From NCBI RefSeq assembly GCF_030316135.1, contig NZ_CP128185.1, positions 3,038,001 through 3,102,000 on the forward strand: a stretch of DNA of 64,000 nt. Reading direction: 5' to 3'. The translations under genes and the position numbers were made by a program. Positions 10,115 through 18,672 of the stretch are shown here, one piece after another; position 1 is the stretch's first letter, and every line of letters begins with the position of its first letter. Source of the stretch: Aliiglaciecola sp. LCG003 (GTDB taxonomy: Bacteria; Pseudomonadota; Gammaproteobacteria; Enterobacterales; Alteromonadaceae). The notes under the pieces are model-generated. The model was not told where the DNA came from. It did no database searches and saw only the letters and a list, made by a program, of their open reading frames with translations.

Positions 10115-12175
10115 TTGAGCATAAAACCGGCAAAGATCACGTTCAATTCTGACGGTACTCCAGTTGCCACCGAGTTTGATGACGTCTATTTTTCCAATAC
10201 CGATGGATTGGAAGAGACTCGCTACGTGTTTTTACAACACAATAGAATCCCACAACGTTTTGTTGAGCATTGCAAGCATTCCTTTGTAATTGCAGAAACA
10301 GGTTTTGGGACAGGTTTAAATTTTCTAACCCTATGGCAAGCCTTTGACCAGTTCCGACTTGAACACCCCGAAGCACCGCTCAAGCAGTTACATTTTATCA
10401 GCACCGAAAAATTTCCGCTGCGTCAACAAGATTTGCAAGCGGCCCTAGACAAGTGGCCAACCTTGGCAAGGGAAGCTAATGGCCTAGTCGAATACTATCC
10501 CGATTTAGTTGATGGCTGTCATCGATTGCAATTTGCCAAGGGCACAATAACCTTAGATTTGTGGTTTGGCGACGTATTAGATAGCTTTCCAGCGATGCAC
10601 AATGATCCCCAAGGAATCGTTGATGCTTGGTTCCTAGATGGTTTCGCGCCCAGTAAAAACCCAAAGATGTGGAGCGATGAGTTATTTGCTCAAATCGCTC
10701 GATTAAGTAAACCCCAAGCCACCTTTGCCACCTTTACCGCCGCTGGTATTGTAAAACGCGGCCTTGCCCAAGTGGGATTCGAGGTCACCAAAACCAAAGG
10801 ATTTGGTCGCAAACGCGAGATGTTAATGGGCCACTTTACCCACAACCAAAACATCAAACGTGATACCCAGCAGTATTTTCAGCGCCATGCGGTGGTCAGG
10901 GTAGATACCGCAGCCGAAAAGAAATTGCATATCGGTGTTGTTGGCGGTGGTATTGCTGCTGCCAACTTGGCTATTTCACTGGTTCAACGAGGGCATATGG
11001 TATCCGTTTTGTTCAAGGAGTCTTTGCCGGCTCAAGGTGCCTCTGGAAATCCTCAGGGAGGCTTTTATCCTCAACTTAACGCAGAAGCCAACATTACCAG
11101 CCGACTTCAAGCCCTAGCTTTTGGTTTCGCCGCACGCCGCTATCAGCAGTTACTGCAAGCAGGTTGCACATATGCCCATCAGTGGTGCGGAGTATTGCAG
11201 TTAGCCTTTAATTCGCAAGTTGAAACTCGTCAGCGAAACTTAGTCGACAATGCCCTATGGCCTGATTCGTTAATCCATGGGGTTGATGCTGTCAGCGGTA
11301 CTGCCATAGCCGGGCTAGATTTACCCTATTCATCATTATTTATTCCGCAAGGAGGTTGGATTTGTCCACCAGAGCTAGTCAATGCAATGTTTGACTATGC
11401 GCAACAAATCGGCCAGTGCAAGCTTCTCAGCAATTGCACCGTGCAGTCATTGAGCCAACAAGAACATCACTGGACTGTCACATCAAGCCAGCAGGGGGAG
11501 ATGCAATTTGATACAGTGGTGATTGCAACTGGCGCGGATAGCAAAGCTATTTCCCACACTGCAGATTTGCCATTTAACCTCGTACGGGGACAGGTAGAAG
11601 CCATCCCCAGTCAACAGCCTTTAGATAAACTAAACACTGTTTTGTGCCACAAAGGCTATTTAACCCCTGAATTCCAAGGCGCACATGCGCTTGGATCGAC
11701 TTATGTTAAGCACGATACCAGTCGCGCGTATCGCAAAAACGAACAAGATATCAACCTAGCAACTCATCTAAAAGGACTGGCGCACACGAATTGGATTAAG
11801 ACTATTAAAGGCAATCATATTGGACGAGCAGCGATAAGATGCAGTTTGCCAGATCACCTGCCGGTGGCGGGCGCTATGTTTGAGGCTAGTATTCAGCAGC
11901 AACAATTTGACCATCTGTACAAAGCCTTGCCGATTCACCGCTACCCGATGGCCGAAGATCTCAGCGGATTATACATACTCAGTGGTTTAGGCTCACGGGG
12001 CTTAACTACTGCGCCCTTATTAGCTGATTTAATTGCGAGTCAAATTAGTGCAGAGCCCCTGCCGTTGTCGCACCAATTACTTAATGCTCTCAATCCGAAT
12101 AGATTCTTGATTCGACAATTAATTCGCCAGCAAGGAGACATTAAACTGAAATCTAATAGCGGCAAAGATCTTTAG
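10115..12175 (+). CDS. mnmC: Bifunctional tRNA mnm5s2U biosynthesis protein MnmC
   Basis: 686-aa fusion that finishes the 5-methylaminomethyl-2-thiouridine modification at the tRNA wobble base. The N-terminal methyltransferase domain (about residues 1-240) has the SAM motif ETGFGTGLNFL and WFLDGFAPSKNP. The C-terminal FAD-dependent oxidoreductase (from about 270) starts with IGVVGGGIAAANLAISL and ends with YILSGLGSRGLTTAPLLADL. The apparent start is a TTG codon (TTGAGCATAAAA) with AAAAGG upstream. No better ATG fits the family N-terminus. It is divergent from fabB and convergent with the FlgO-like lipoprotein gene, five bases away. Confidence 0.95.
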   Translation: MSIKPAKITFNSDGTPVATEFDDVYFSNTDGLEETRYVFLQHNRIPQRFVEHCKHSFVIAETGFGTGLNFLTLWQAFDQFRLEHPEAPLKQLHFISTEKFPLRQQDLQAALDKWPTLAREANGLVEYYPDLVDGCHRLQFAKGTITLDLWFGDVLDSFPAMHNDPQGIVDAWFLDGFAPSKNPKMWSDELFAQIARLSKPQATFATFTAAGIVKRGLAQVGFEVTKTKGFGRKREMLMGHFTHNQNIKRDTQQYFQRHAVVRVDTAAEKKLHIGVVGGGIAAANLAISLVQRGHMVSVLFKESLPAQGASGNPQGGFYPQLNAEANITSRLQALAFGFAARRYQQLLQAGCTYAHQWCGVLQLAFNSQVETRQRNLVDNALWPDSLIHGVDAVSGTAIAGLDLPYSSLFIPQGGWICPPELVNAMFDYAQQIGQCKLLSNCTVQSLSQQEHHWTVTSSQQGEMQFDTVVIATGADSKAISHTADLPFNLVRGQVEAIPSQQPLDKLNTVLCHKGYLTPEFQGAHALGSTYVKHDTSRAYRKNEQDINLATHLKGLAHTNWIKTIKGNHIGRAAIRCSLPDHLPVAGAMFEASIQQQQFDHLYKALPIHRYPMAEDLSGLYILSGLGSRGLTTAPLLADLIASQISAEPLPLSHQLLNALNPNRFLIRQLIRQQGDIKLKSNSGKDL

Positions 12176-12180
12176 TGGGA

Positions 12181-12915
12181 CTACTCGCTTAGTTGTACAA
12201 AACTCGGCTGCAGCGACTGCACAACAAAATGCGGGATCATTATGCTTGCACTTGACACCACAAGCTTAGAGTCCATAGCGATAATACGGGCGTTAACTCG
12301 TACACCTTTTTCATTTTGAATTAAGGTGCCAGATAAAACATAGTCAACTGTTAAGTTATCAGCCAGTTTGGCAGCTTCTCGACTAAACACCATATCCCCT
12401 GATGGGCCGACTGTAATGTTGTCAGTGGTTTTAAAGTCGACCACCGGCACACCAAAACTTTGTACTTCTGAAATCATTAATTCGGACAATTGATTGCCTA
12501 ATGCACTAGTTTGTTTCAATCCTGCGTCCAAATTTACAAAAGAAGCGACTCCCACACGGCTGTGGGTAGTAAGATACCGACCATTTTTCACCAACTCCAT
12601 AGTCAACTGCTCGGCATAATCGATTAAGGATTTATGACTATAAGCAGGTTTATAAAGTGATGGTGGTGAACGGTAGCTTGTTATCGCTGATTGGGATTCA
12701 TTATCGAAACGATTTATCGCGTTCATCTGCCGACTATCCGCTCGATAGCGCAGACCAGACGGTGAGGGGGCGGAGTTAACTTTGGGCTCGCTAACCTCCA
12801 CCACAGGCTCTTCTTCTGCTGAAAATAGATCTGCGAATGAATAGTCGCTGCTCGCACAGCCGCTAAGCAATGAAGTCAATATGCACAAAGCCGCTATCTC
12901 AAACCCCATTTTCAT
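12181..12915 (-). CDS. FlgO-domain lipoprotein (copy 3 of 3)
   Basis: 244-aa predicted lipoprotein with lipobox LLSGC (Cys about 20). After a low-complexity linker, the C-terminal half (from about residue 90) is a FlgO-type domain: YAEQLTMELVKNG, GVASFVNLDAGLKQTSALGNQLSELMISEVQSF, VDYVLSGTLIQNEKGVRVNARI. FlgO is a surface/outer-membrane flagellar lipoprotein in Vibrio, but many FlgO-domain proteins are uncharacterised. It is the last of three adjacent paralogues on the minus strand, five bases after the middle gene. No other flagellar gene is nearby, so a flagellar role is not shown. Confidence 0.8.
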   Translation of the reverse strand: MKMGFEIAALCILTSLLSGCASSDYSFADLFSAEEEPVVEVSEPKVNSAPSPSGLRYRADSRQMNAINRFDNESQSAITSYRSPPSLYKPAYSHKSLIDYAEQLTMELVKNGRYLTTHSRVGVASFVNLDAGLKQTSALGNQLSELMISEVQSFGVPVVDFKTTDNITVGPSGDMVFSREAAKLADNLTVDYVLSGTLIQNEKGVRVNARIIAMDSKLVVSSASIMIPHFVVQSLQPSFVQLSE

Positions 12916-12920
12916 CTTGG

Positions 12921-13676
12921 CTACTCCCCTTGAGTCAACTTAACACCATCAACCAAATCATGTTCACTTGGCAGTAAAGCGTCAACCACGTAAAACGGCA
13001 TTAGCATTTGAGCAGAAGCCACCACGGCTTTTGATTTTAGTCCAAGGATCCGAGCATTGACCAAATAACCGCTTTGATGCTTGGTTAACGTGCCGGTAAG
13101 GATATACTCAATGGGGGCCGTCTCGGTTAACTCTAAAAAGTCTCTGGTCAACAAGAAGTCTCCATGTTCCGTCACCCGAATGTACTCTGTGGCTTTGAAA
13201 TCGATAACCGGAATACGAAACTTATGCAACTCATGCATAAAAGACTCAGATAATTGAAAGCCAAGTAAATTGGTTCGCTGTAAATCACTGTCAATAAGAG
13301 CAAATGTGGTCACGCCCACGGGCGTTTTATCAGTCAAATATTCCATATTTGAGATCAAATCTTGAGTCATGTTTTGCACATAATCACCCACGTGTTTGGT
13401 CATCATCCGGCCATTTTGTATGCCTCCGCCGTTACCATAAAGCGCATTGGCTGGCGCAGCACCGTATAAGCTTGCCTGCGCACTTTTACTTGCACTGGAC
13501 TGATCAAACTGCGGGGCATCGGGATCGGAGGTGATATTCACTACGTTCATTTTCACCGCGGAAGGTTCAGCCATATTGCGCTTACCCTCAGATTCATCCT
13601 CGCTTGCCCACCAAGACGAATTCGCACACCCAATCAGCATTGAACTTGCCAATAATGCTATTACTATTTTCATCAC
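12921..13676 (-). CDS. FlgO-domain lipoprotein (copy 2 of 3)
   Basis: 251 aa, predicted lipoprotein: MMKIVIALLASSMLIGCANSS with the acylated Cys at about residue 17. A Ser/Ala-rich linker precedes the FlgO-type domain (YVQNMTQDLISNMEYL, PVGVTTFALIDSDLQRTNLLGFQLSESFM, PIEYILTGTLTKHQSGYLVNARI). It resembles both neighbours in the same blocks, so the three arose by duplication, though they have diverged well. Probable middle gene of a three-gene operon. Confidence 0.8.
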   Translation of the reverse strand: MMKIVIALLASSMLIGCANSSWWASEDESEGKRNMAEPSAVKMNVVNITSDPDAPQFDQSSASKSAQASLYGAAPANALYGNGGGIQNGRMMTKHVGDYVQNMTQDLISNMEYLTDKTPVGVTTFALIDSDLQRTNLLGFQLSESFMHELHKFRIPVIDFKATEYIRVTEHGDFLLTRDFLELTETAPIEYILTGTLTKHQSGYLVNARILGLKSKAVVASAQMLMPFYVVDALLPSEHDLVDGVKLTQGE

Positions 13677-13692
13677 AAATTACACCTTATAT

Positions 13693-14313
13693 TCAAGAAT
13701 CAGTTCGGTAAATCATGCCACCGCGGGTGGTGACCTTTTCCCGTAACCAAAATATCTGGGCAGGAAAAAACTTAGTCGCAGCCGCCACAACATCTTTGCT
13801 TTGAACATGCACAATACGCGCATTGACGATCGCACCTTCTTGCTGTTCTGTAATAGTGCCCGTTATATAAAAGTCGACGTCTTTTAAAGGCGCAAGGCGA
13901 GTGACATCGCGGCTCATGACGTTTTCCGTATCGCTACTTATTAATATATCGTTAGTGATTTTATAGTCTTGAGTAATAAATCCACGACGACTGGCTTCAG
14001 TTACCATGCCTTCTGACAATTGGTGGCCTAATAGCATCAGTGGATGTTGCTGTAGGCCACTAAATTTTAAGCTAGTAACGGGCACGAAGCTAACGACCGC
14101 ATAACGATATTCGCGGTCGAGTTTCACCCGCGCAAATAACTCATCGGCAAGTTCTGAGGTATGGTATTCAACATTCCCTAGAGGCGACACGGCCAGTTGA
14201 GGGGCCACCGCCGACCCAGTATGATTCACGGTCTGATTAGATGAACAGGCTTGAAGCACCCCAAATAGTGCTAATGTCACTATCAGTTTGCAATACCTTG
14301 CTGCTGTGTTCAT
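13693..14313 (-). CDS. FlgO-domain lipoprotein (copy 1 of 3)
   Basis: 206 aa, with lipobox GVLQACSS (Cys about 23). It is the shortest of the trio, having almost no linker. The FlgO blocks are ELADELFARVKLDREYRYAVVSF, LGHQLSEGMVTEASRRGF and VDFYITGTITEQQEGAIVNARI. It is first in the operon, with the promoter expected in the 275 bases between 14313 and 14588. The tail REKVTTRGGMIYRTDS is unlike the others. Confidence 0.8.
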   Translation of the reverse strand: MNTAARYCKLIVTLALFGVLQACSSNQTVNHTGSAVAPQLAVSPLGNVEYHTSELADELFARVKLDREYRYAVVSFVPVTSLKFSGLQQHPLMLLGHQLSEGMVTEASRRGFITQDYKITNDILISSDTENVMSRDVTRLAPLKDVDFYITGTITEQQEGAIVNARIVHVQSKDVVAAATKFFPAQIFWLREKVTTRGGMIYRTDS

Positions 14314-14380
14314 GGTTTACCCTCTGCAAAGAATTGGCATTGGCCGACACGCGCTTGTGAATGGGACAATGTCATTGATA

Positions 14381-14450
14381 ATCTATAAGATCACGAAATT
14401 GCAATTAACGCGCCAATTAAAAATCTACGGGGAAATGGCAATCTATAAGA
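14381..14450. repeat. Pair of ATCTATAAGA repeats upstream of FlgO operon
   Basis: ATCTATAAGA occurs at 14381-14390 and again at 14441-14450, with starts exactly 60 bases apart. They lie in the gap upstream of the first FlgO-like gene. They could be paired regulator sites; they could also be chance in AT-rich DNA. Confidence 0.3.
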
Positions 14451-14587
14451 GGTTAACGGCAGGGAAAGGAAAATAATAACGTCTAAACACCTGCACTGCG
14501 GCAAGTGGTAACCCATAAGCGGCAAATTATGTAGCTCGTCAATAGCCAAGAAGCCTTATCTATAGTGGTAAATCAGATAGTTGTCGC

Positions 14588-14866
14588 CTATTGAATTTTT
14601 AGCGATTGCCACAGTGACAGCACTTTAGCTTGATCCTGTGGTTCCAATTCATTATTAGCAAAGGCATTTGATAGACTGGTTAATAGCAGTTCATCTAACA
14701 AGGCCATAGTCGGTACCTCGTGCCCTAAGACCTGACTGACCACTAACGAAAAATGTCCATGGAAATAGCCTGAAATAAACAATTCTTCATCACTACCGGT
14801 AACGACTACCTCATCAAGTTTTTGTTCGGTATTATCGATAAACTGCTCTAATTGTTCTGCTGGCAC
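14588..14866 (-). CDS. yfcL: YfcL-family protein
   Basis: 92-aa cytoplasmic protein of unknown function. The block SDEELFISGYFHGHFSLVVSQ is the YfcL family signature, and size fits. In E. coli yfcL lies between mnmC and epmC; here it is again beside epmC, with a NAD-kinase-like gene between them. Its ATG overlaps the stop codon of the NAD-kinase-like gene by one base, so translation is probably coupled. Confidence 0.85.
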   Translation of the reverse strand: MPAEQLEQFIDNTEQKLDEVVVTGSDEELFISGYFHGHFSLVVSQVLGHEVPTMALLDELLLTSLSNAFANNELEPQDQAKVLSLWQSLKIQ

Positions 14867-16008
14867 TAATTGCCCTCCTCTTGGTGGTTAACAGGGTATA
14901 AAACAAGATCTTTGTAACCCGTAATAACTGGGATCAGCCCTGACATTTTTTCATCAAGCTGCCAATCACCGCTATCACATATCAGGGGCCGACCTTGCAG
15001 GGTTTGTAATTTGGTTTTGGTCGCCACGACCAGTATATTTTGCCGACCAATGGATTCAATGACCGCAGGACTGAGTTGCTGATTACCGCGGCCAAATAGG
15101 TGACCTTGCCCGCCAATCAGGGTAATCACTAATTTGCTAGGATATTGTTGGACATGGCTAAGCACCTGTTCTGCGGTAGCGTCTTTGTGCAGCAGTTGTT
15201 GATTGAGTACAAGATCAACGCCTAATAAGGTATTTTCCAAACCCAGCTCGTCCATAATACTTGCTACGGTAGAGCCTGAGCCCATCACAAATAGGGTCTC
15301 GGGATGTTCTTGCATGTTTTCAATAATATCCGCCGCAATATCAATCAAAACCAATTCGTCCGATTCTTTGCCGCCCATTTTGACGGCTTGCACATAACGT
15401 AACTCTGCAGGTACTCTCATTTCACCATAATATTTAGCCAGCACTTGTCCTTGGCGAAACTTGTCCTCATCAATGTCTTTTACTTCGGCATCATTAAGGC
15501 TAACAATGTCACCCGATATCAACATATTCACCACACGCCCCGCTGATTTGGGTGTGATAGCGTAAACACCAGAATGAATTTTACAGCCAGCTGGTACGCC
15601 CAAAACCGGTACTTTTTGCTGCACTACATCATATATATTACGGGCCGTACCATCACCACCAGCGAATAATAATAAATCAACATTTTGCGCCAAAATGGCC
15701 TTGGCGGCATTTTCGGTGTCATCACTCTCGGTTTGAATTGACGAGGGCGTGTAAACCACATGGGTAGTCAGACCACTTTGCTGGCTGATGTATTCGCCCA
15801 TTTCTCCAGCAGCGGTATAAACTATCAAGTCATCTTTATTGGCCGTCAATTCAAGTAACGCCAACCGTGCTTTATCATTGGCTTTTTTCTGGGCTCCCAT
15901 CGCCAACGCTTTCTCACGGATTTGCTTGCCATCGCTGCCTTTCAGCGCTAGCGCACCGCCGATGCCGGCAAAAGGATTGACGATAAGACCTAATTTAAAC
16001 GCTCTCAC
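14866..16008 (-). CDS. ATP-NAD kinase-like protein
   Basis: 380 aa. It begins with LGLIVNPFAGIGGALALKGSDG and contains the kinase signature LLLFAGGDGTARNIYD, where the GGDGT motif binds ATP. FVMGSGSTVASIMDELG and TLIGGQGHLFGRGNQQLS in the C-terminal half are typical of the long ATP-NAD kinase-like family, distinct from housekeeping NadK. It may phosphorylate NAD or another metabolite; substrate is not known from sequence. It overlaps epmC by four bases and yfcL by one, forming a compact minus-strand operon epmC-(this)-yfcL. Confidence 0.85.
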   Translation of the reverse strand: MRAFKLGLIVNPFAGIGGALALKGSDGKQIREKALAMGAQKKANDKARLALLELTANKDDLIVYTAAGEMGEYISQQSGLTTHVVYTPSSIQTESDDTENAAKAILAQNVDLLLFAGGDGTARNIYDVVQQKVPVLGVPAGCKIHSGVYAITPKSAGRVVNMLISGDIVSLNDAEVKDIDEDKFRQGQVLAKYYGEMRVPAELRYVQAVKMGGKESDELVLIDIAADIIENMQEHPETLFVMGSGSTVASIMDELGLENTLLGVDLVLNQQLLHKDATAEQVLSHVQQYPSKLVITLIGGQGHLFGRGNQQLSPAVIESIGRQNILVVATKTKLQTLQGRPLICDSGDWQLDEKMSGLIPVITGYKDLVLYPVNHQEEGN

Positions 16009-16598
16009 AGGCTTATCTCTAGTGGCAAGTTTTGCTCTATTCTGCGGGCTGGGGAGGGATAAAATTGATCAAGTGCTTGGACAAACAAATCAGCCCGTTT
16101 GGGCAATCCATAGGTTTGATATAAGCCTAATTGTGCCCTGACATTTTGCGCGAATGCCTGTCTATCCGGTTGAGCACCATTGAGGTTATCGGTGCTAACC
16201 TGAAAGGGAAAACCTACAGCTAAGCTAAATGCCCACTCTATGGCTTGTGGTTTGACTTCGACCATTTCAAATTGGCGCTGCTGCTGAGCATCCCGTCCGT
16301 CGGGGCAGTACCAGTAACCATAATCCTCGAGCTGTCGGCGGGCCTTTCCAGCTATGCACCAATGGGCAATTTCATGGAGTGCGCTGGCATAGAAACCGTT
16401 CGCAAATACCACCTGATGATAGCCACATTGTGCAGAGGCCGGAAGATACACGGGATCGCTATCCCCTTTCACCAAACGGGTATTCTCACTTTGATAAAAT
16501 GTTTGGTTGAATATATCAACTAAATCTTGATAACGATGCACGGCCAAATCCAAAACTACCGACTTTAAGACAGCCACTATTGTACTCAGTCTCACCAA
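16005..16598 (-). CDS. epmC: Elongation factor P hydroxylase
   Basis: EpmC (YfcM) hydroxylates the beta-lysylated lysine of EF-P as the last step of that modification. The iron-site block GFYASALHEIAHWCIAGKAR, with the HExxH-like pattern, and GYWYCPDGRDAQQQRQFE are strongly family-like. The reading frame allows 197 aa, but E. coli EpmC is about 182 aa and starts near HRYQDLVDIF. The true start is therefore probably a GTG or TTG between about 16553 and 16538, as no ATG is available. First gene of a three-gene operon. Confidence 0.92.
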   Translation of the reverse strand: MVRLSTIVAVLKSVVLDLAVHRYQDLVDIFNQTFYQSENTRLVKGDSDPVYLPASAQCGYHQVVFANGFYASALHEIAHWCIAGKARRQLEDYGYWYCPDGRDAQQQRQFEMVEVKPQAIEWAFSLAVGFPFQVSTDNLNGAQPDRQAFAQNVRAQLGLYQTYGLPKRADLFVQALDQFYPSPARRIEQNLPLEISL

Positions 16599-16717
16599 CT
16601 TTACTCAACCTTAGTGCCAAATATTTACAGGGATATTTAGTCAAGCTATGCTCGCCACTGTGGTGAATGCTTGCCAAAGATGCTTGATTGAGACAAGCTT
16701 ACTAAAAAGGAGAGAAC

Positions 16718-17449
16718 ATGCTTATTCGCCAACCTATGTGGTTATTGTCATTTTTGCTTTTTATCACCAACACCAATGCATTAGATGTTAAGTTGGCCAC
16801 ACAAGCGCCTATTATCGATGGAATTGATAACGAGCCTCAATGGCAGTCAGCCCAATGGCAACCATTAGATCAGGTAATCATTGGGGGTCCGCTAGAGAGC
16901 AGTGATTTTTCTGCCAAGTATCGTCTCCTCTGGGATACCAATACCCTTTATATTCAACTTAATATCATTGATGACGTGTTATACGATAATCATCCTAACC
17001 CCCTCGATGGTTATTGGAGTGATGACTGTATAGAGGTATTTATCGATGAGAATGCCTCAGGTGGTGATCATCAATATAATCACAACGCCTTTGCCTATCA
17101 TGTCAGTTTAGATAATCAGGTTGTTGATCTTGCAAAAGATCGTAATCCAGCCCTGTACAATCAGCACATCAACAGTCAATGGACTCGCAACCATCAAGCA
17201 CCTTATGAGATTACCTGGGAACTGGCAGTTAAGGTATTTGCTGACAGTTACCAAGACAATCAACAAAACACACCCGTGGTGCTAAGTGCAGGTAAAAAAA
17301 TGGGATTCATGCTGGCTTATTGCGACAATGACGGTAGCCCTATTCGTGAACATTTCATAGGCTCCAAAGATATTCAGCCGCTAGAGGGTGACAAAAATCG
17401 CGGATGGATAGACGCTAGTGTATTCGATACCCTCACCTTAATTAAATAA
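16718..17449 (+). CDS. Secreted CBM9-like carbohydrate-binding protein
   Basis: 243 aa with a signal peptide (MLIRQPMWLLSFLLFITNTNA) and a single CBM9-like beta-sandwich: IDGIDNEPQWQSAQWQPL, LLWDTNTLYIQLNIIDD, YWSDDCIEVFIDEN, YEITWELAVKVF. Such domains bind sugars or sit beside carbohydrate-active enzymes. Here no catalytic domain is attached. It has a strong ribosome site (AAAAAGGAGAGAAC before ATG). The next gene follows eight bases after the stop, so an operon with the two downstream genes is likely. Ligand unknown. Confidence 0.8.
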   Translation: MLIRQPMWLLSFLLFITNTNALDVKLATQAPIIDGIDNEPQWQSAQWQPLDQVIIGGPLESSDFSAKYRLLWDTNTLYIQLNIIDDVLYDNHPNPLDGYWSDDCIEVFIDENASGGDHQYNHNAFAYHVSLDNQVVDLAKDRNPALYNQHINSQWTRNHQAPYEITWELAVKVFADSYQDNQQNTPVVLSAGKKMGFMLAYCDNDGSPIREHFIGSKDIQPLEGDKNRGWIDASVFDTLTLIK

Positions 17450-17457
17450 GTGTAAAC

Positions 17458-18162
17458 ATGCCTACATCGACAGAAAATATAATTGTTCATCTAAATCAAT
17501 CCTCAGCGCTGCATCAACATGTGACTGAAAGTGGCTTGACTGACGCACTGCGTAATTTACAAGATTGGCAAACTCGGCGTTTATTAGTGAGCTATCAAGA
17601 CATGTGGGACAGCAAACGTTTTCGTCCGGCTATGGCTTTTTTTATTGATGAGTTGTATGGTCCAAAAGATTTCAGTCAACGGGATCAAGAAATAGCGCGG
17701 GTTGTACCCAAAATGGCCAAGCTCCTTCCCCAACAAGCGCTGGATTCTCTTGAAGCCGCACTAAGACTAAATTGCCTGTCCTATGAATTAGACGTTCAGT
17801 TGGCCGAGGCACTGGGGGACGCTCAGCTAGACAGAGTAAGCTATGCGCAAGCCTATCGTCAATGCGACAACCAACCGCAACGCATTGAACAAATTACTTT
17901 ACTTGAAAACCTTGGCCAAGATTTAGCACGGGTGGTCAAAATTAGCGGGATTTCGACCTTATTAATGTTATCCCGTAAACCGGCAAAGTTAGCTGGGGTT
18001 GAAAGCTTACATGTCTTCCTAGAAACTGGTTTTAAAGCGTTTAAGAAGCTAGGAAAAGTAGATGATTTTATCCTGCCGATAGTCGAGCGTGAACGTCAGA
18101 TTATGCTGCATCTATTCGATCCTGACCAACCGAATCCGCTACCTGAGGTGAGCAGCAAATGA
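17458..18162 (+). CDS. FFLEELY-motif-like protein of unknown function
   Basis: 234-aa, mostly helical and soluble. The segment RLLVSYQDMWDSKRFRPAMAFFIDELYGPKDFSQRD recalls the FFLEELY-motif family (here FFIDELY), which has no assigned function that I know of. There is no signal peptide. It sits between a CBM9-like gene and a hotdog thioesterase gene that overlaps its stop by four bases (ATGA), so the two are coupled and might act together. Confidence 0.65.
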   Translation: MPTSTENIIVHLNQSSALHQHVTESGLTDALRNLQDWQTRRLLVSYQDMWDSKRFRPAMAFFIDELYGPKDFSQRDQEIARVVPKMAKLLPQQALDSLEAALRLNCLSYELDVQLAEALGDAQLDRVSYAQAYRQCDNQPQRIEQITLLENLGQDLARVVKISGISTLLMLSRKPAKLAGVESLHVFLETGFKAFKKLGKVDDFILPIVERERQIMLHLFDPDQPNPLPEVSSK

Positions 18163-18608
18163 GTGAATCCACATCCTTAGACTGGATGCTGCCTGAACCA
18201 CACATCATCGAATGGAAAATTGAAGAGGCACAGATCGATCATTACAATCACGTCAATAATGTCGCCTATGTATCGCAACTTGAAAAAGTAGCTTGGTCCC
18301 ATTCCAATCAATTGGGACTGAGTATTCAACAATATCAGCAACTTGATCGCGGTATGGCGATAAGCAAGCACCTAATTGAATATCATGCAGCCGCGTTGTT
18401 AAATGAGCAAGTATTGTGTGCCACTTGGATTGTTGAGTGTGACAAAAGGCTCAAACTGGCCCGCCGCTTTCAATTCATTCGCCAAGCTGACCAAGTAACC
18501 CTATTGACCGCCCGCACAGATTTCGTGTGTATCGCACTGTCTTCAGGCAAACCCAAACGTATGCCTGAGTCCTTCGTTGAGGTATACAGTAAAGCGTGTG
18601 TGAAATGA
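18159..18608 (+). CDS. Hotdog-fold acyl-CoA thioesterase (4HBT-like)
   Basis: 149 aa, with the 4HBT-type active-site block EEAQIDHYNHVNNVAYVSQLEKVAW. The DxxxHVNN pattern is typical of YbgC/FadM-like thioesterases that hydrolyse acyl-CoA or acyl-ACP. The remaining hotdog sheet is present and the length is normal. The start overlaps the previous stop by four bases, indicating translational coupling. Acyl specificity is not evident. Confidence 0.85.
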   Translation: MSESTSLDWMLPEPHIIEWKIEEAQIDHYNHVNNVAYVSQLEKVAWSHSNQLGLSIQQYQQLDRGMAISKHLIEYHAAALLNEQVLCATWIVECDKRLKLARRFQFIRQADQVTLLTARTDFVCIALSSGKPKRMPESFVEVYSKACVK

Positions 18609-18672
18609 CTGAGTTGCCTGGACTGATGAATATAATCACTGCGCATTACGCTATTATTTCGCTGGTTTTTAA

